This document shows positions 9,233-16,361 of a stretch of DNA of 16,361 bases, piece by piece. This DNA comes from Periconia sp. R9002 (taxonomy: Eukaryota; Ascomycota; Dothideomycetes; Pleosporales; Periconiaceae). A program made the translations under genes and the position numbers. Positions within the stretch are counted from its first letter, which is position 1. Each line of letters starts with the position of its first letter. Location: assembly GCA_023627715.1 (NCBI GenBank), contig JAMAHW010000205.1, forward strand, positions 1 through 16,361, read 5' to 3'. Below the pieces are notes generated by a model. The model did not search any database. It saw only the letters and a program-made list of their open reading frames with translations, and had not been told where the DNA came from.

Positions 9233-12169
9233 ATGGGTGTCGCAGCACACTCCCTTTGGGGCAGGCTGCAACGCAGCAGAAAGTTCAACTGTGATCATCG
9301 CGACTACTTTGGCGGTCAAATTATTGATTCACTCTTTTCGAAAGAGGGTATCTCTGCTGTCATAGCAGAGTTCATCTCGGATGAAGGTGCCCGGTTCGAC
9401 ATTAGCTCGACTATTTTCCACAGGGGCCGGAAAACGTTTGCAATTCTTCTCTGGAACCACAAGGAAGAATTCATTACTAGGTTCGTCGAGCACAGGGTTC
9501 TCGATGGCCGATTGCCGCTTGAAAAGGGCCTCGCTCAGCGTATAGTACCAGAGTTTGGAGAATCATTCGCGCTAGAATGGCAATGGCATTTTCTTCCATT
9601 CACCTTCGACTCCGACCTGCAGCTACATCATGGAATTATCGAGCATGAACGCATCTTTCCCTACTTGCATGAGGAGATCATAGGCGAGGGTGCATTTGGA
9701 GAAGTGTTGTTGACCGCCTTGGATTCATCACAACAAACTCTCACAGCATCAGTGGCCACGGACGCTGCGGAAGATGGCCAGTTTATTCCGGATTTACAAA
9801 TCGTACAAACGAAGTTTGGCAACGATGAGCTCCCACGAACGGTTGTTAAGATTGTCCGAAAGCGATTCAAATTGCCTCGAGGTCTAACTAAGGAGTCAAG
9901 AGATCGGATGCTCACAAATGAAAGGAACTGCTTAAGAGAGCTAGCTCGCCTGAAGCACCGAAACATCATCCAGATGCTGGGTAGTTATACTCATCGAGAT
10001 GAACGCTGTATTTTATTTCCTCACGTGGAAATGAATCTAGAAGAGTTTTTGAAGCGACCTGAGCGCTTCGGGGAATTCGTCCACGACCGGACCTTTTTCG
10101 CTGCTCTCCAAGGACTCGCCTCTGCCTTAGCCTGCGTCCATAATCTGAAACTCAACGTTGAGACGCACGGGATCGAGCTTGAGCGGATCGGATACCACCA
10201 CGACTTCCGACCCCAGAATGTCCTTGTTAATTTCAAGACGTTTCTGCTCGCTGATTTTGGATTGTCGAAGATCAAGCCGGTGGACGATGGTTCTAGGACC
10301 GAATGGAAGGCCGGGGCCCCCGGCTACCGCGCACCAGAATGCACCGATAGGAACTTTCGTCCTCAAGAAGTTGGTCGCAGCATAGATATGTGGGCTTTTG
10401 GTTGCATGGTGGCGGAGATTGTCACATACATGAAGAACAGTTCTGACGGTATCACTCAGTTCAGACAAAGCAGGCATTCTTCAGGCATCAATCCTCGTGT
10501 TGAAGATGATAGCTTCCACAACGGAAGTGAACTCAAACCGTCGGTGCGAGAATGGTTCAGAACTTTGCTAGGTGAACCGGTCTCTCCATACGCAGAAGAC
10601 CTGGTTGATCTCTCACTAACAATGCTTGTGATTAATACTAAGCAGAGATTGAAGTGTCCAGATCTGTGCAAAGCGCTCAACTTCTTGTGTGCGAAGTCAC
10701 ATTTAACACCTGTTATAGATTCTCTAGAACGCTTGATCAGCCGAATGAAGGCGTCTTCCGAATATACCGAAGGCTTACCCGTGATGGAACTGTGGTTTGA
10801 AAATGAACGGCTCAAAGCCTGGGCAGCCGTATTCGGACTGACGGGACAATCGAGATGGTTATCAAGATCAGATCACACAAACGTTGACGAGAAAGAAGTC
10901 GCGAAGTTGCAATCGGTGTCGCGCAAAATGCTGGGTCAGTTGCAACTAGAACTAAATAAATATGACCCGAGCCCACGCGATTTAGACACAGAGGAACATA
11001 TCGCGACTGATGCATCCATCATCGGCGAAATACGAGACCTTATTCAAGATCTTTGGGAGTTACTGTCACAGCGAAACAAGAACCGCGCACAGTTTCTTTG
11101 GTGTGCAGGAGCATTAGACACGCACGACATCGAACGCCTCCATACACTTGAGCTGCAAAAGCCTACGGCAAGAGATGATCAGTACTCGAGTATCAGCGCT
11201 CTAGCCGCAATCAAGCGCCTACTACTGCAATTCGACCGCGATCTTTCCGCGGAAGGAAACCAGGCGTTGCTGGCTGAGGCGGATGTGCACGTCGAAGCGC
11301 AGTTTGGGCCTAACCGTATAGGTACCTACCAGAGCAGCACAAAAGTGTTCATCGAAGTTCTGCACTACGACAGACGCTGGGAGGGTATGAGCGTCGAAAA
11401 AAGAGCGACACGCATGCAACTGGTTGCCGAAGGCTTTCACCAGAGCCAAGAACTGCCCGAACTCCGCGTCCCGAAATGCATTGGTTTTATCCCGATGAAG
11501 AATGCATTCGGCTTTCTGTATCCGTTCCCTGACGCTATGGAAGTGCCGAATACGCTTCTGGCGCTTCTTAATGCTAAATCCAGATTTGTCCCTGCGTTGG
11601 AAGCCAGAATACATCTGGCTAACAAGCTCGTCTCATGCATAGCGGGACTACATTCGGTTGGCTGGTTACACGGGAACCTTAACTCCGACAATATCATTTT
11701 CTTCACCAAGCGGGGACTTTCGGTGGAGGAGACCATAGGGAGCCCATACGTAGTGGGACTTACCAGAGCGCGTCCAGATAGTGAGCGCTGGCATAGTGAG
11801 GGGCCCGACGATACTCGGTTGGTTGACTACTGCCATCCTGAGTACGCTAAATCACGTCGATTTCAAACAGCGTATGACTATTACAGCCTTGGTATCATAT
11901 TACTCGAGATTGGACTATGGAGATCAGTAGGGAGCATCACTTCCAAATGGCCGACCGCAACGCCCGAAGACATCCGGGCCACGCTGATGGAGAAATATGT
12001 CAAAGAGCTACGCTCTCAAATGGGAAGTGCGTATTATAGGGCCGTATTTTCATGCATGGATGAATGTCTTGTGGCAGGGGAGGGAAGCGGCGACGCGACT
12101 ACTGCACGTCTGAACTTTTATGAGAAAGTGGAAGACGTTTTGGATAGGATGTCGCGATTTGCTATATAG
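9233..12169 (+). CDS. Tandem kinase-pseudokinase protein
   Basis: A single uninterrupted frame of 978 aa; the first in-frame ATG is at 9233. Residues 1-145 resemble the region that precedes some fungal kinase domains (KTFAILLW, then WQWHFLPFTFD, HERIFPYL). Kinase 1 (about 145-500) has GEGAFGEV at 151-158, Lys206 (VVKIV), HHDFRPQN with Asp324 and Asn329, DFG at 341-343 and YRAPE at 365-369. The core residues are present, though Arg replaces the usual Lys after Asp324. Residues of about 505-690 are a helical linker with RLKAWAAVFGL and FLWCAGALDTHDIERL, reminiscent of HeLo-type domains. The C-terminal domain (about 700-978) keeps the kinase shape (LHGNLNSDN at 812-820, HPEY, YDYYSLGIILLEIGLW). 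It has HGN in place of HRD and VGL in place of DFG, so it is almost certainly a pseudokinase. The protein may sense or relay a signal through its kinase half. It lies between the two kinase-TPR copies. Confidence 0.88.
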   Translation: MGVAAHSLWGRLQRSRKFNCDHRDYFGGQIIDSLFSKEGISAVIAEFISDEGARFDISSTIFHRGRKTFAILLWNHKEEFITRFVEHRVLDGRLPLEKGLAQRIVPEFGESFALEWQWHFLPFTFDSDLQLHHGIIEHERIFPYLHEEIIGEGAFGEVLLTALDSSQQTLTASVATDAAEDGQFIPDLQIVQTKFGNDELPRTVVKIVRKRFKLPRGLTKESRDRMLTNERNCLRELARLKHRNIIQMLGSYTHRDERCILFPHVEMNLEEFLKRPERFGEFVHDRTFFAALQGLASALACVHNLKLNVETHGIELERIGYHHDFRPQNVLVNFKTFLLADFGLSKIKPVDDGSRTEWKAGAPGYRAPECTDRNFRPQEVGRSIDMWAFGCMVAEIVTYMKNSSDGITQFRQSRHSSGINPRVEDDSFHNGSELKPSVREWFRTLLGEPVSPYAEDLVDLSLTMLVINTKQRLKCPDLCKALNFLCAKSHLTPVIDSLERLISRMKASSEYTEGLPVMELWFENERLKAWAAVFGLTGQSRWLSRSDHTNVDEKEVAKLQSVSRKMLGQLQLELNKYDPSPRDLDTEEHIATDASIIGEIRDLIQDLWELLSQRNKNRAQFLWCAGALDTHDIERLHTLELQKPTARDDQYSSISALAAIKRLLLQFDRDLSAEGNQALLAEADVHVEAQFGPNRIGTYQSSTKVFIEVLHYDRRWEGMSVEKRATRMQLVAEGFHQSQELPELRVPKCIGFIPMKNAFGFLYPFPDAMEVPNTLLALLNAKSRFVPALEARIHLANKLVSCIAGLHSVGWLHGNLNSDNIIFFTKRGLSVEETIGSPYVVGLTRARPDSERWHSEGPDDTRLVDYCHPEYAKSRRFQTAYDYYSLGIILLEIGLWRSVGSITSKWPTATPEDIRATLMEKYVKELRSQMGSAYYRAVFSCMDECLVAGEGSGDATTARLNFYEKVEDVLDRMSRFAI

Positions 12170-12600
12170 AGATTGACCACGGAATTGACATGATGTTTTT
12201 TACAAATTACACTCGTCTTACTAAGGTAGCATGATCTTTGTGTTTTTGAGGATTAATTGTCGGGGCACTCCAAGTGTCGACATGCTAAGGTCCCACGACA
12301 GCATTGGTAGATTACCACAACGCCAATACGAGGTGCGTGTGGGTGTGTTGGTCGGTGTGCGCCAGGCTAAAATACGAGCACCAGGGTGTTGGTCACACCG
12401 GCCAGCGCCCACCACCGGTGAGTGTCAGCTAAGCATCCGATAACCGGCTTCTAATGCACAGCTGCAAAGACAAGGGCGAATCAGGTTGCATTGGTTGATC
12501 TAGCGATCTGTACTCACAACCAGCGATGGCTAGCGTAGAGCTTACCTTAACGTATTTCCAGACCGTCTTCCAAGCACAATAGATGAGGCACAGAGCCGCG
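12170..12600. other. Intergenic region upstream of copy B
   Basis: This stretch lies between the stop of the kinase-pseudokinase gene and the point where similarity to the promoter of copy A begins. It should contain the 3' UTR of the former and distal promoter of the latter. I see no protein-like frame, RNA gene or clear motif. Confidence 0.4.
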
Positions 12601-12815
12601 TCACAACCGTCTTTACGCTTCTACTGTGCAAGCCTACTACGCATGTATTCCACTTCATCTGGATCGCTATCATGGCAGGCATCCAAATCCTTCCATCGAC
12701 CCGCTCCCTTGAGGCAGACCCGTATACGAAAAGCTTCGGCACTAGTGCAACGCCTGCTTATCCCGGAGGCGCCTACTCAGACTACGGCTTCATCGCCGTG
12801 CTCGGCCTTGCCCAA

Positions 12816-12950
12816 CGGCTGAAGATCGACTTGTTACCGATCACGTGGCAGGCCCTACGAGGCCTTATAGGGCAAAGCCGGGCCAGAATCAACCAGGCGC
12901 TCCTCAGCATCCAGACCAGTTTCGCCTTCAAGCGCTTTGATCACGATAAC
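12816..12950 (+). repeat. 135-bp tract identical to copy A
   Basis: This is the plus-strand partner of 5443-5577. Forty-five consecutive codons show no difference, even at third positions, whereas neighbouring codons on both sides differ often. This is the pattern expected of a gene-conversion tract. Confidence 0.9.
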
Positions 12951-13332
12951 CAGAGCGATCGGTTTCGAGAGACTGTTCAAGAGATGGGGATACTTGGCCA
13001 CCCACTGGTTCAAAACCATTCACATATCGTGAATCTTGTCGGGGTTTGCTGGGACATCGTAGAAAAGGAAGAAAATAAAAACACAATCAAAGACGGACGA
13101 GGCATCTCGAAAGACGACCAGGACCTCTTAAAAAACAACAAAAGCACTGCAAATGACGAGCGGGGCATTGCAACAGATATTCAGGTTTGGCCAGTTCTAG
13201 TGTTTGAGAAAAGCCATCTTGGTGATCTTTACTCCTTTGCACGATCCGGCAGGGGAAAAGGCTTATCCCTAGAGAGCAAGCTCAAGATATGCGTAGATGT
13301 AGGCATTGCGATTCGGGACATGCACCTGAACA

Positions 13333-13383
13333 GTAGGACGTCCGTTTACTCAATCATGACCTGGAAGCTGATTCAGTGCTTAG
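13333..13383 (+). other. 51-nt stop-free intron before the catalytic loop, copy B
   Basis: The position and length match the intron of copy A (GTAGGA donor, CTTAG acceptor, GCTGATT as likely branch point). In copy B it has no stop and a length divisible by three, so it can be misread as coding and add 17 residues. Splicing gives HLNNIIHGDVKPQN, which agrees with kinase consensus and with copy A. Confidence 0.8.
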
Positions 13384-13912
13384 ACATTATCCATGGAGAT
13401 GTAAAGCCACAGAATGTGCTGATGTTCGAAGATAGGTCTGGTATTTACACTGCTAAAGTTGCAGACTTTGGCCTCTCAATACATTTTTGTGGCGAGAAAG
13501 ATCTCATCAGCATGCCTATATCAGTGCCGTGGAATGCACTAGAACACCACGATCGGGCTTTCTATCCGCAAGCTGCCAAAGCGATGGATGTATACTCGTT
13601 CGGTATGCTCTGTCTGTGGCTACTCTTTGGTGTAGAAGCTTTTGAGACTACACCATATCCTTCAGAGCCAGCAAATGTGACCGAGGCCTTCTCGTTTGAA
13701 GTACAGGACTGGCATCATAAAGGAGACGTGCTACTCTCCTGGAAGAAAGATAGGCTATTAGATTGGGCCACCCAGTTAGTAGCAGAGGATGGGCGACTGA
13801 AGGCTGAGGCAAAAGACCGGGTGACTCGGTTGTTCCAGTTAAGTCTCTGTGTAAACCCTCAGAAGCGAATCGCAGATTGGGAATGTATGCTAAGCTTTCT
13901 AGATCCAGCACG

Positions 13913-14069
13913 GTAAGCCTGCAACACCCACATATTACGCGACATCTCTAATCCGAGTAGTAAGATTCCAAGCACTGCAACCTTTGATGAGGTTGTAGTT
14001 CCTAAAGAGGAAGATTTCCAGGTAAGGCAAAATACGACTGAGGGACATGTCGTAGTTAACAGCATCTAG
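13913..14069 (+). other. Two 48-nt introns flanking a 61-nt exon, copy B
   Basis: Introns 13913-13960 (GTAAGC donor, CTAAT, TAG) and 14022-14069 (GTAAGG donor, TCTAG) flank the exon 13961-14021. That exon encodes KIPSTATFDEVVVPKEEDFQ. Copy A has the same arrangement with identical lengths (48, 61 and 48 nt) and a similar peptide. Without this splicing the kinase frame would end at 13916. A GAG ending at 13957 is an alternative acceptor 3 nt upstream. Confidence 0.8.
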
Positions 14070-14510
14070 ATTGTGTCGTCCATTTCAAGTCTTTATCGGG
14101 CTGACTTCCGGCTACGGTCTTTTATCGCTGCGGAGCTTAAATCAATCGCTCTTACGCCAACACGAGTTCATAAACGCACATTAGTAGCAAAAGCTATTGA
14201 GCAACTTGCCTTCTGTTGCAAAATTGGATTTGGGGTGTCTAAGTGTGACTATATGGGGAAAGAACTCACTATCCGCCAGTCCCAAGAGAGAGCCGTTAAA
14301 CAGCAAATCCAGCTAATAAATGATGGCGAGCCGTATCCCTACAATATAGGAGGACACTTCTATCAGTGTTTAAACCAAGGACTGGTCAAATTTATTGACT
14401 TTCACTACTATAACGACAAAGGGCTCATATCTAGAGCTGAGGCCACCCTTAGATGAGAGATCCAAGATACGAAAGACGTTTTTGGGGGGGAACACAGCTT
14501 ACATTTAGGG

Positions 14511-15140
14511 TTAAGAGCTCATCTAGCGTCGATTTACATGGAACAAGGCCGGTGGTCAGAAGCCGAAGCGCTAAATGTGCAAGTGATGGAGACTCGCAAG
14601 ATAAAGCTCGGAGCAGACCATCCTGATACGCTGACCAGCATGAGCAATCTGGCATCGACATACAGGGATCAAGGCCGATGGGAAGCTGCTGAGGCACTGG
14701 ACGTGAAAGTGATGGAGGCTCGCAAGAAGAAGCTCGGAGCGGACCACCCTGACACGCTGGCCAGCATGGGAAATCTGGCGTCGACGTACTCGAACCAAGG
14801 ACGATGGAAGGATGCCGAAGCACTGGAGGTAGAAGTGATGGATATAAGCAAAAAGAAACTTGGAGTCGACCATCCTAATACGTTAACAACCATAGCTAAT
14901 TTGGCGTCGACGTATAGGAATCAAAGCCGATGGGAGGCGGCTGAAGCGCTGTTGGTGGAAGTAATAGAAACGAGCAAGGGGAAGCTCGGAACGGACCATC
15001 CTGACACGCTGACCAGCATGGCCAATCTGGCGTCGATGTGGAAAGAGCAGGGTCGTGAGGCGGAAGCTATTAAACTAATGAGCGAATGTGTGCAGTCGAG
15101 TTACCGCGTTTTAGGCGCTGACCATCCATATTTCATCTGT
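14511..15140 (+). repeat. 126-bp tandem repeats encoding TPRs, copy B
   Basis: Five units have a 126-bp period (unit phase marked by MEQGRW at 14538 and then at 14664, 14790, 14916 and 15042). Each encodes a 42-residue TPR with LAS-Y--QGRW--AEAL and KLGADHPDTL signatures. The last unit is the most diverged. Confidence 0.85.
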
Positions 15141-15369
15141 TTTTCAAATGTTCTAGCTGGTTGGAAGATACAGCAAGTGGATGTTAGCTCCTTAACGGTG
15201 GAGAGCTAATAGAGTCTAAATCAGTCAGCAGAGATGGATTTACCGTACGGAAAGAGGAAAGTAGAGTTAGAACTGCGCTTTTCTAGGGTTGTGTTCTAAA
15301 ATAGTAAGTAGAGAAATTGCCCTGATGCAGGACAATAGGCCACATATGGTACAACAACGGCATAGCCAA

Positions 15370-15500
15370 GGTACAGCCGTTCGCTTACCAATCATGGTAA
15401 GATGCAGCCTGTGTGAGACGGTACTTTGAGTTGCCACCGCTAGCAGGGAGGATGGCTGAACCGTACCGGCCATAGAGTTGCATCGGAGGCGTTGTATTTC
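15370..15500 (-). pseudogene. Second copy of the unidentified fragment
   Basis: On the minus strand an ATG at about 15484 opens MQLYGRYGSAILPASGGNSKYRL, paralogous to the peptide SAVLPANGGNSKYHLT encoded near 3210-3260. A GTAAGC donor is conserved at about 15393-15388. Relative to the other copy one base is missing after the shared peptide, so the frames differ there. No further exon is seen before copy B's 3' end. It is a relic or the first exon of a small gene; the family is unknown. Confidence 0.35.
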
Positions 15501-15748
15501 TTGAGTCATTCAAGAGAGGTTGTGGCGGACGTTGTGGTTATAGAATTGGGGTTTGGCCGCGGTAAACGCCAAGGCACTTTCCTGCCCGGCCTTGCAATAA
15601 CCAGATCCCCGAAGCGAGGCTCTGGAACAGGCCCAGTATGGGAACTAAAATGGGCCTGAGGCTAGTTACTGATCGACCTGCCATTGAAGCGTAATTAGTG
15701 GCTTGTCATGCCGACTCGTTAATCAGACAGATTAGGAATCTTTTCATT
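15501..15748. other. Intergenic, with an 8-bp inverted repeat
   Basis: No gene is supported here. CAGGCCCA at 15628-15635 and TGGGCCTG at 15651-15658 form a perfect 8-bp inverted repeat with a 15-nt loop. It lies downstream of the PD-(D/E)XK-like gene's stop and could fold in its 3' UTR; there is no evidence of function. Confidence 0.4.
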
Positions 15749-16361
15749 TCACTCTGGTTTCAAAACTCGATCGGAAAACCAAACCAGAAATATTTCCTCC
15801 GCCCATCCACACAAAAGCCTCAACACTGCCAAGATCTTATAACAACCAATGATGTCTCCGGTATCCCCAAAATCTACGGCGTCGATGATCTCAATGGCGT
15901 TTTCCAGATCCCGAGCAAACATAAGCTTCCAATGCTCGTCGGAAATAAGAATGAGTGGAAGTGTGATGGACACGGGATCCTGAGTGAGCGTGCGTAGGCG
16001 GTTGAAGTATGCCATTGCCCAGACGGACAACTGCACCTCACCGTTCTCCTTACTGCCGTCGGGTGACTTGGTCTCGATACTGATGGCGACGGGGTTGTAG
16101 CACAGAGGCGAATAGTCAGATGGATTGATGGTCCGCTGGAGCGGTGGGAGAGAAGTAGCCAGCCGGGTGATAACCTGGTCTTCGGAAAAGAGCGGTGGCC
16201 CGAGGTTGATGGCGTAATTAATCATCTTATTCTTTAAAAGCTCGCCGTATTTGTTACCGGGGACTAGCTCCTTAATAACACGCACAGTCGTGATATTATG
16301 GTATTCGAGGCCAGAGTGGTCACGAACCGCTTGTTCCAGCATCCGACTATGCACACGTTCG
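15749..16361 (-). CDS. PD-(D/E)XK nuclease-like protein, N-terminus outside window
   Basis: The minus-strand frame is open from the window edge to the stop at 15749 and encodes about the last 200 residues. A predicted core contains NPSDYSP (candidate Asp) followed by the strand AISIETK, a fitting E-x-K half of the PD-(D/E)XK signature. The helix GEVQLSVWAMAYFNRL follows, and then strands PLILISDEHWKLMFA. This order matches a family of fungal proteins with a PD-(D/E)XK nuclease-like domain, whose members mostly have unknown roles and are common near accessory genes. Whether it cuts DNA is not known. The true start and any upstream exons lie beyond 16361. It is convergent with copy B. Confidence 0.7.
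   Translation of the reverse strand, partial: ERVHSRMLEQAVRDHSGLEYHNITTVRVIKELVPGNKYGELLKNKMINYAINLGPPLFSEDQVITRLATSLPPLQRTINPSDYSPLCYNPVAISIETKSPDGSKENGEVQLSVWAMAYFNRLRTLTQDPVSITLPLILISDEHWKLMFARDLENAIEIIDAVDFGDTGDIIGCYKILAVLRLLCGWAEEIFLVWFSDRVLKPE

Larger units (their letters stand above)
12672..15209 (+). pseudogene. Kinase-TPR protein, copy B, broken between domains
   Basis: The model has exons 12672-13332, 13384-13912, 13961-14021 and 14070-15209, with introns matching copy A in place and size. The full frame is 796 codons, but codon 546 (14454-14456) is TGA where copy A has CCA. The expected product is thus about 545 aa: a kinase plus linker without TPRs. The TPR part could only be made separately, for example from the ATG at 14538. 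The kinase has AFKRF, HGDVKPQN (224-231) and DFG (248-250), but its APE is ALE (272-274). It carries a 24-residue charged insertion near residue 135-165 with two similar units. Five TPR units follow the stop, one more than in copy A. The TPR frame is otherwise intact, so the break is recent, or the two halves are expressed as separate proteins. Confidence 0.75.
12600..15470 (+). repeat. Inverted duplication, right arm
   Basis: This is the counterpart of 3200-5790 in opposite orientation. It begins about 70 bp before the ATG of copy B, covers the gene, and ends in the conserved fragment at about 15370-15470. The arm is longer than the left one because of a 72-bp insertion in the kinase region, one extra TPR unit and an unrelated stretch of about 150 bp after the gene. 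Confidence 0.85.

Noticed and set aside
13333..13383. Reading the kinase of copy B as one uninterrupted 414-aa exon
   Set aside because: The matching 51 nt in copy A contain three stops, and splicing gives a better catalytic-loop sequence in both copies. The frame also continues past 13916 through conserved introns.
3200..15470. RIP (repeat-induced point mutation) across the duplicated arms
   Set aside because: Both arms keep long open frames, normal base composition and GC-rich codons. The few C-to-T-compatible stops are isolated and do not show the dense pattern RIP leaves.

Overview
The window looks like nuclear DNA of a filamentous ascomycete (Pezizomycotina). The genes are split by short GT-AG introns of about 48-75 nt, several with CTAAC-like branch points. 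The recognisable families are expanded in such fungi: a kinase joined to kinesin-light-chain-type TPRs, a kinase-pseudokinase, a CorA-like membrane protein and a fungal PD-(D/E)XK nuclease-like protein. The exact class (perhaps Dothideomycetes) is a guess. I saw no tRNA, rRNA, CRISPR array or intact transposon.

Layout. (1) 488-2076 (+): an uncharacterised two-exon protein with a beta-rich N-terminal half and a long C-terminal coiled coil. (2) 2778-3014 (+): a small Cys-rich CxxCRE gene broken by one in-frame TGA, followed by an unidentified coding-like fragment to about 3283. (3) 5721-3377 (-): kinase-TPR gene, copy A. (4) 8445-6622 (-): a five-exon CorA-like two-helix membrane protein. (5) 9233-12169 (+): an intronless 978-residue kinase-linker-pseudokinase protein, divergent from the CorA-like gene. 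(6) 12672-15209 (+): kinase-TPR gene, copy B. (7) about 15370-15500 (-): a second copy of the fragment seen after the Cys-rich gene. (8) 16361-15749 (-): a PD-(D/E)XK-like protein cut off by the window edge.

The main structure is a large inverted duplication. The kinase-TPR gene, its proximal promoter and the start of a convergent unknown gene occur twice, pointing toward the two ends of the window, with the CorA-like and kinase-pseudokinase genes between them. Exon sizes and splice sites agree between the copies, so each copy can be used to model the other. Copy A has a 1-nt deletion, but a 53-nt GT-AG segment over the lesion would restore the frame exactly if spliced. Copy B has a TGA between kinase and TPR parts, an altered APE motif and a 24-codon insertion. 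A 135-bp tract is identical between the copies although the flanks have diverged, which suggests gene conversion. Functionally the locus looks like a rapidly evolving signalling or self/non-self recognition cluster built on kinases rather than on NB-ARC/NACHT proteins. That role is inference.
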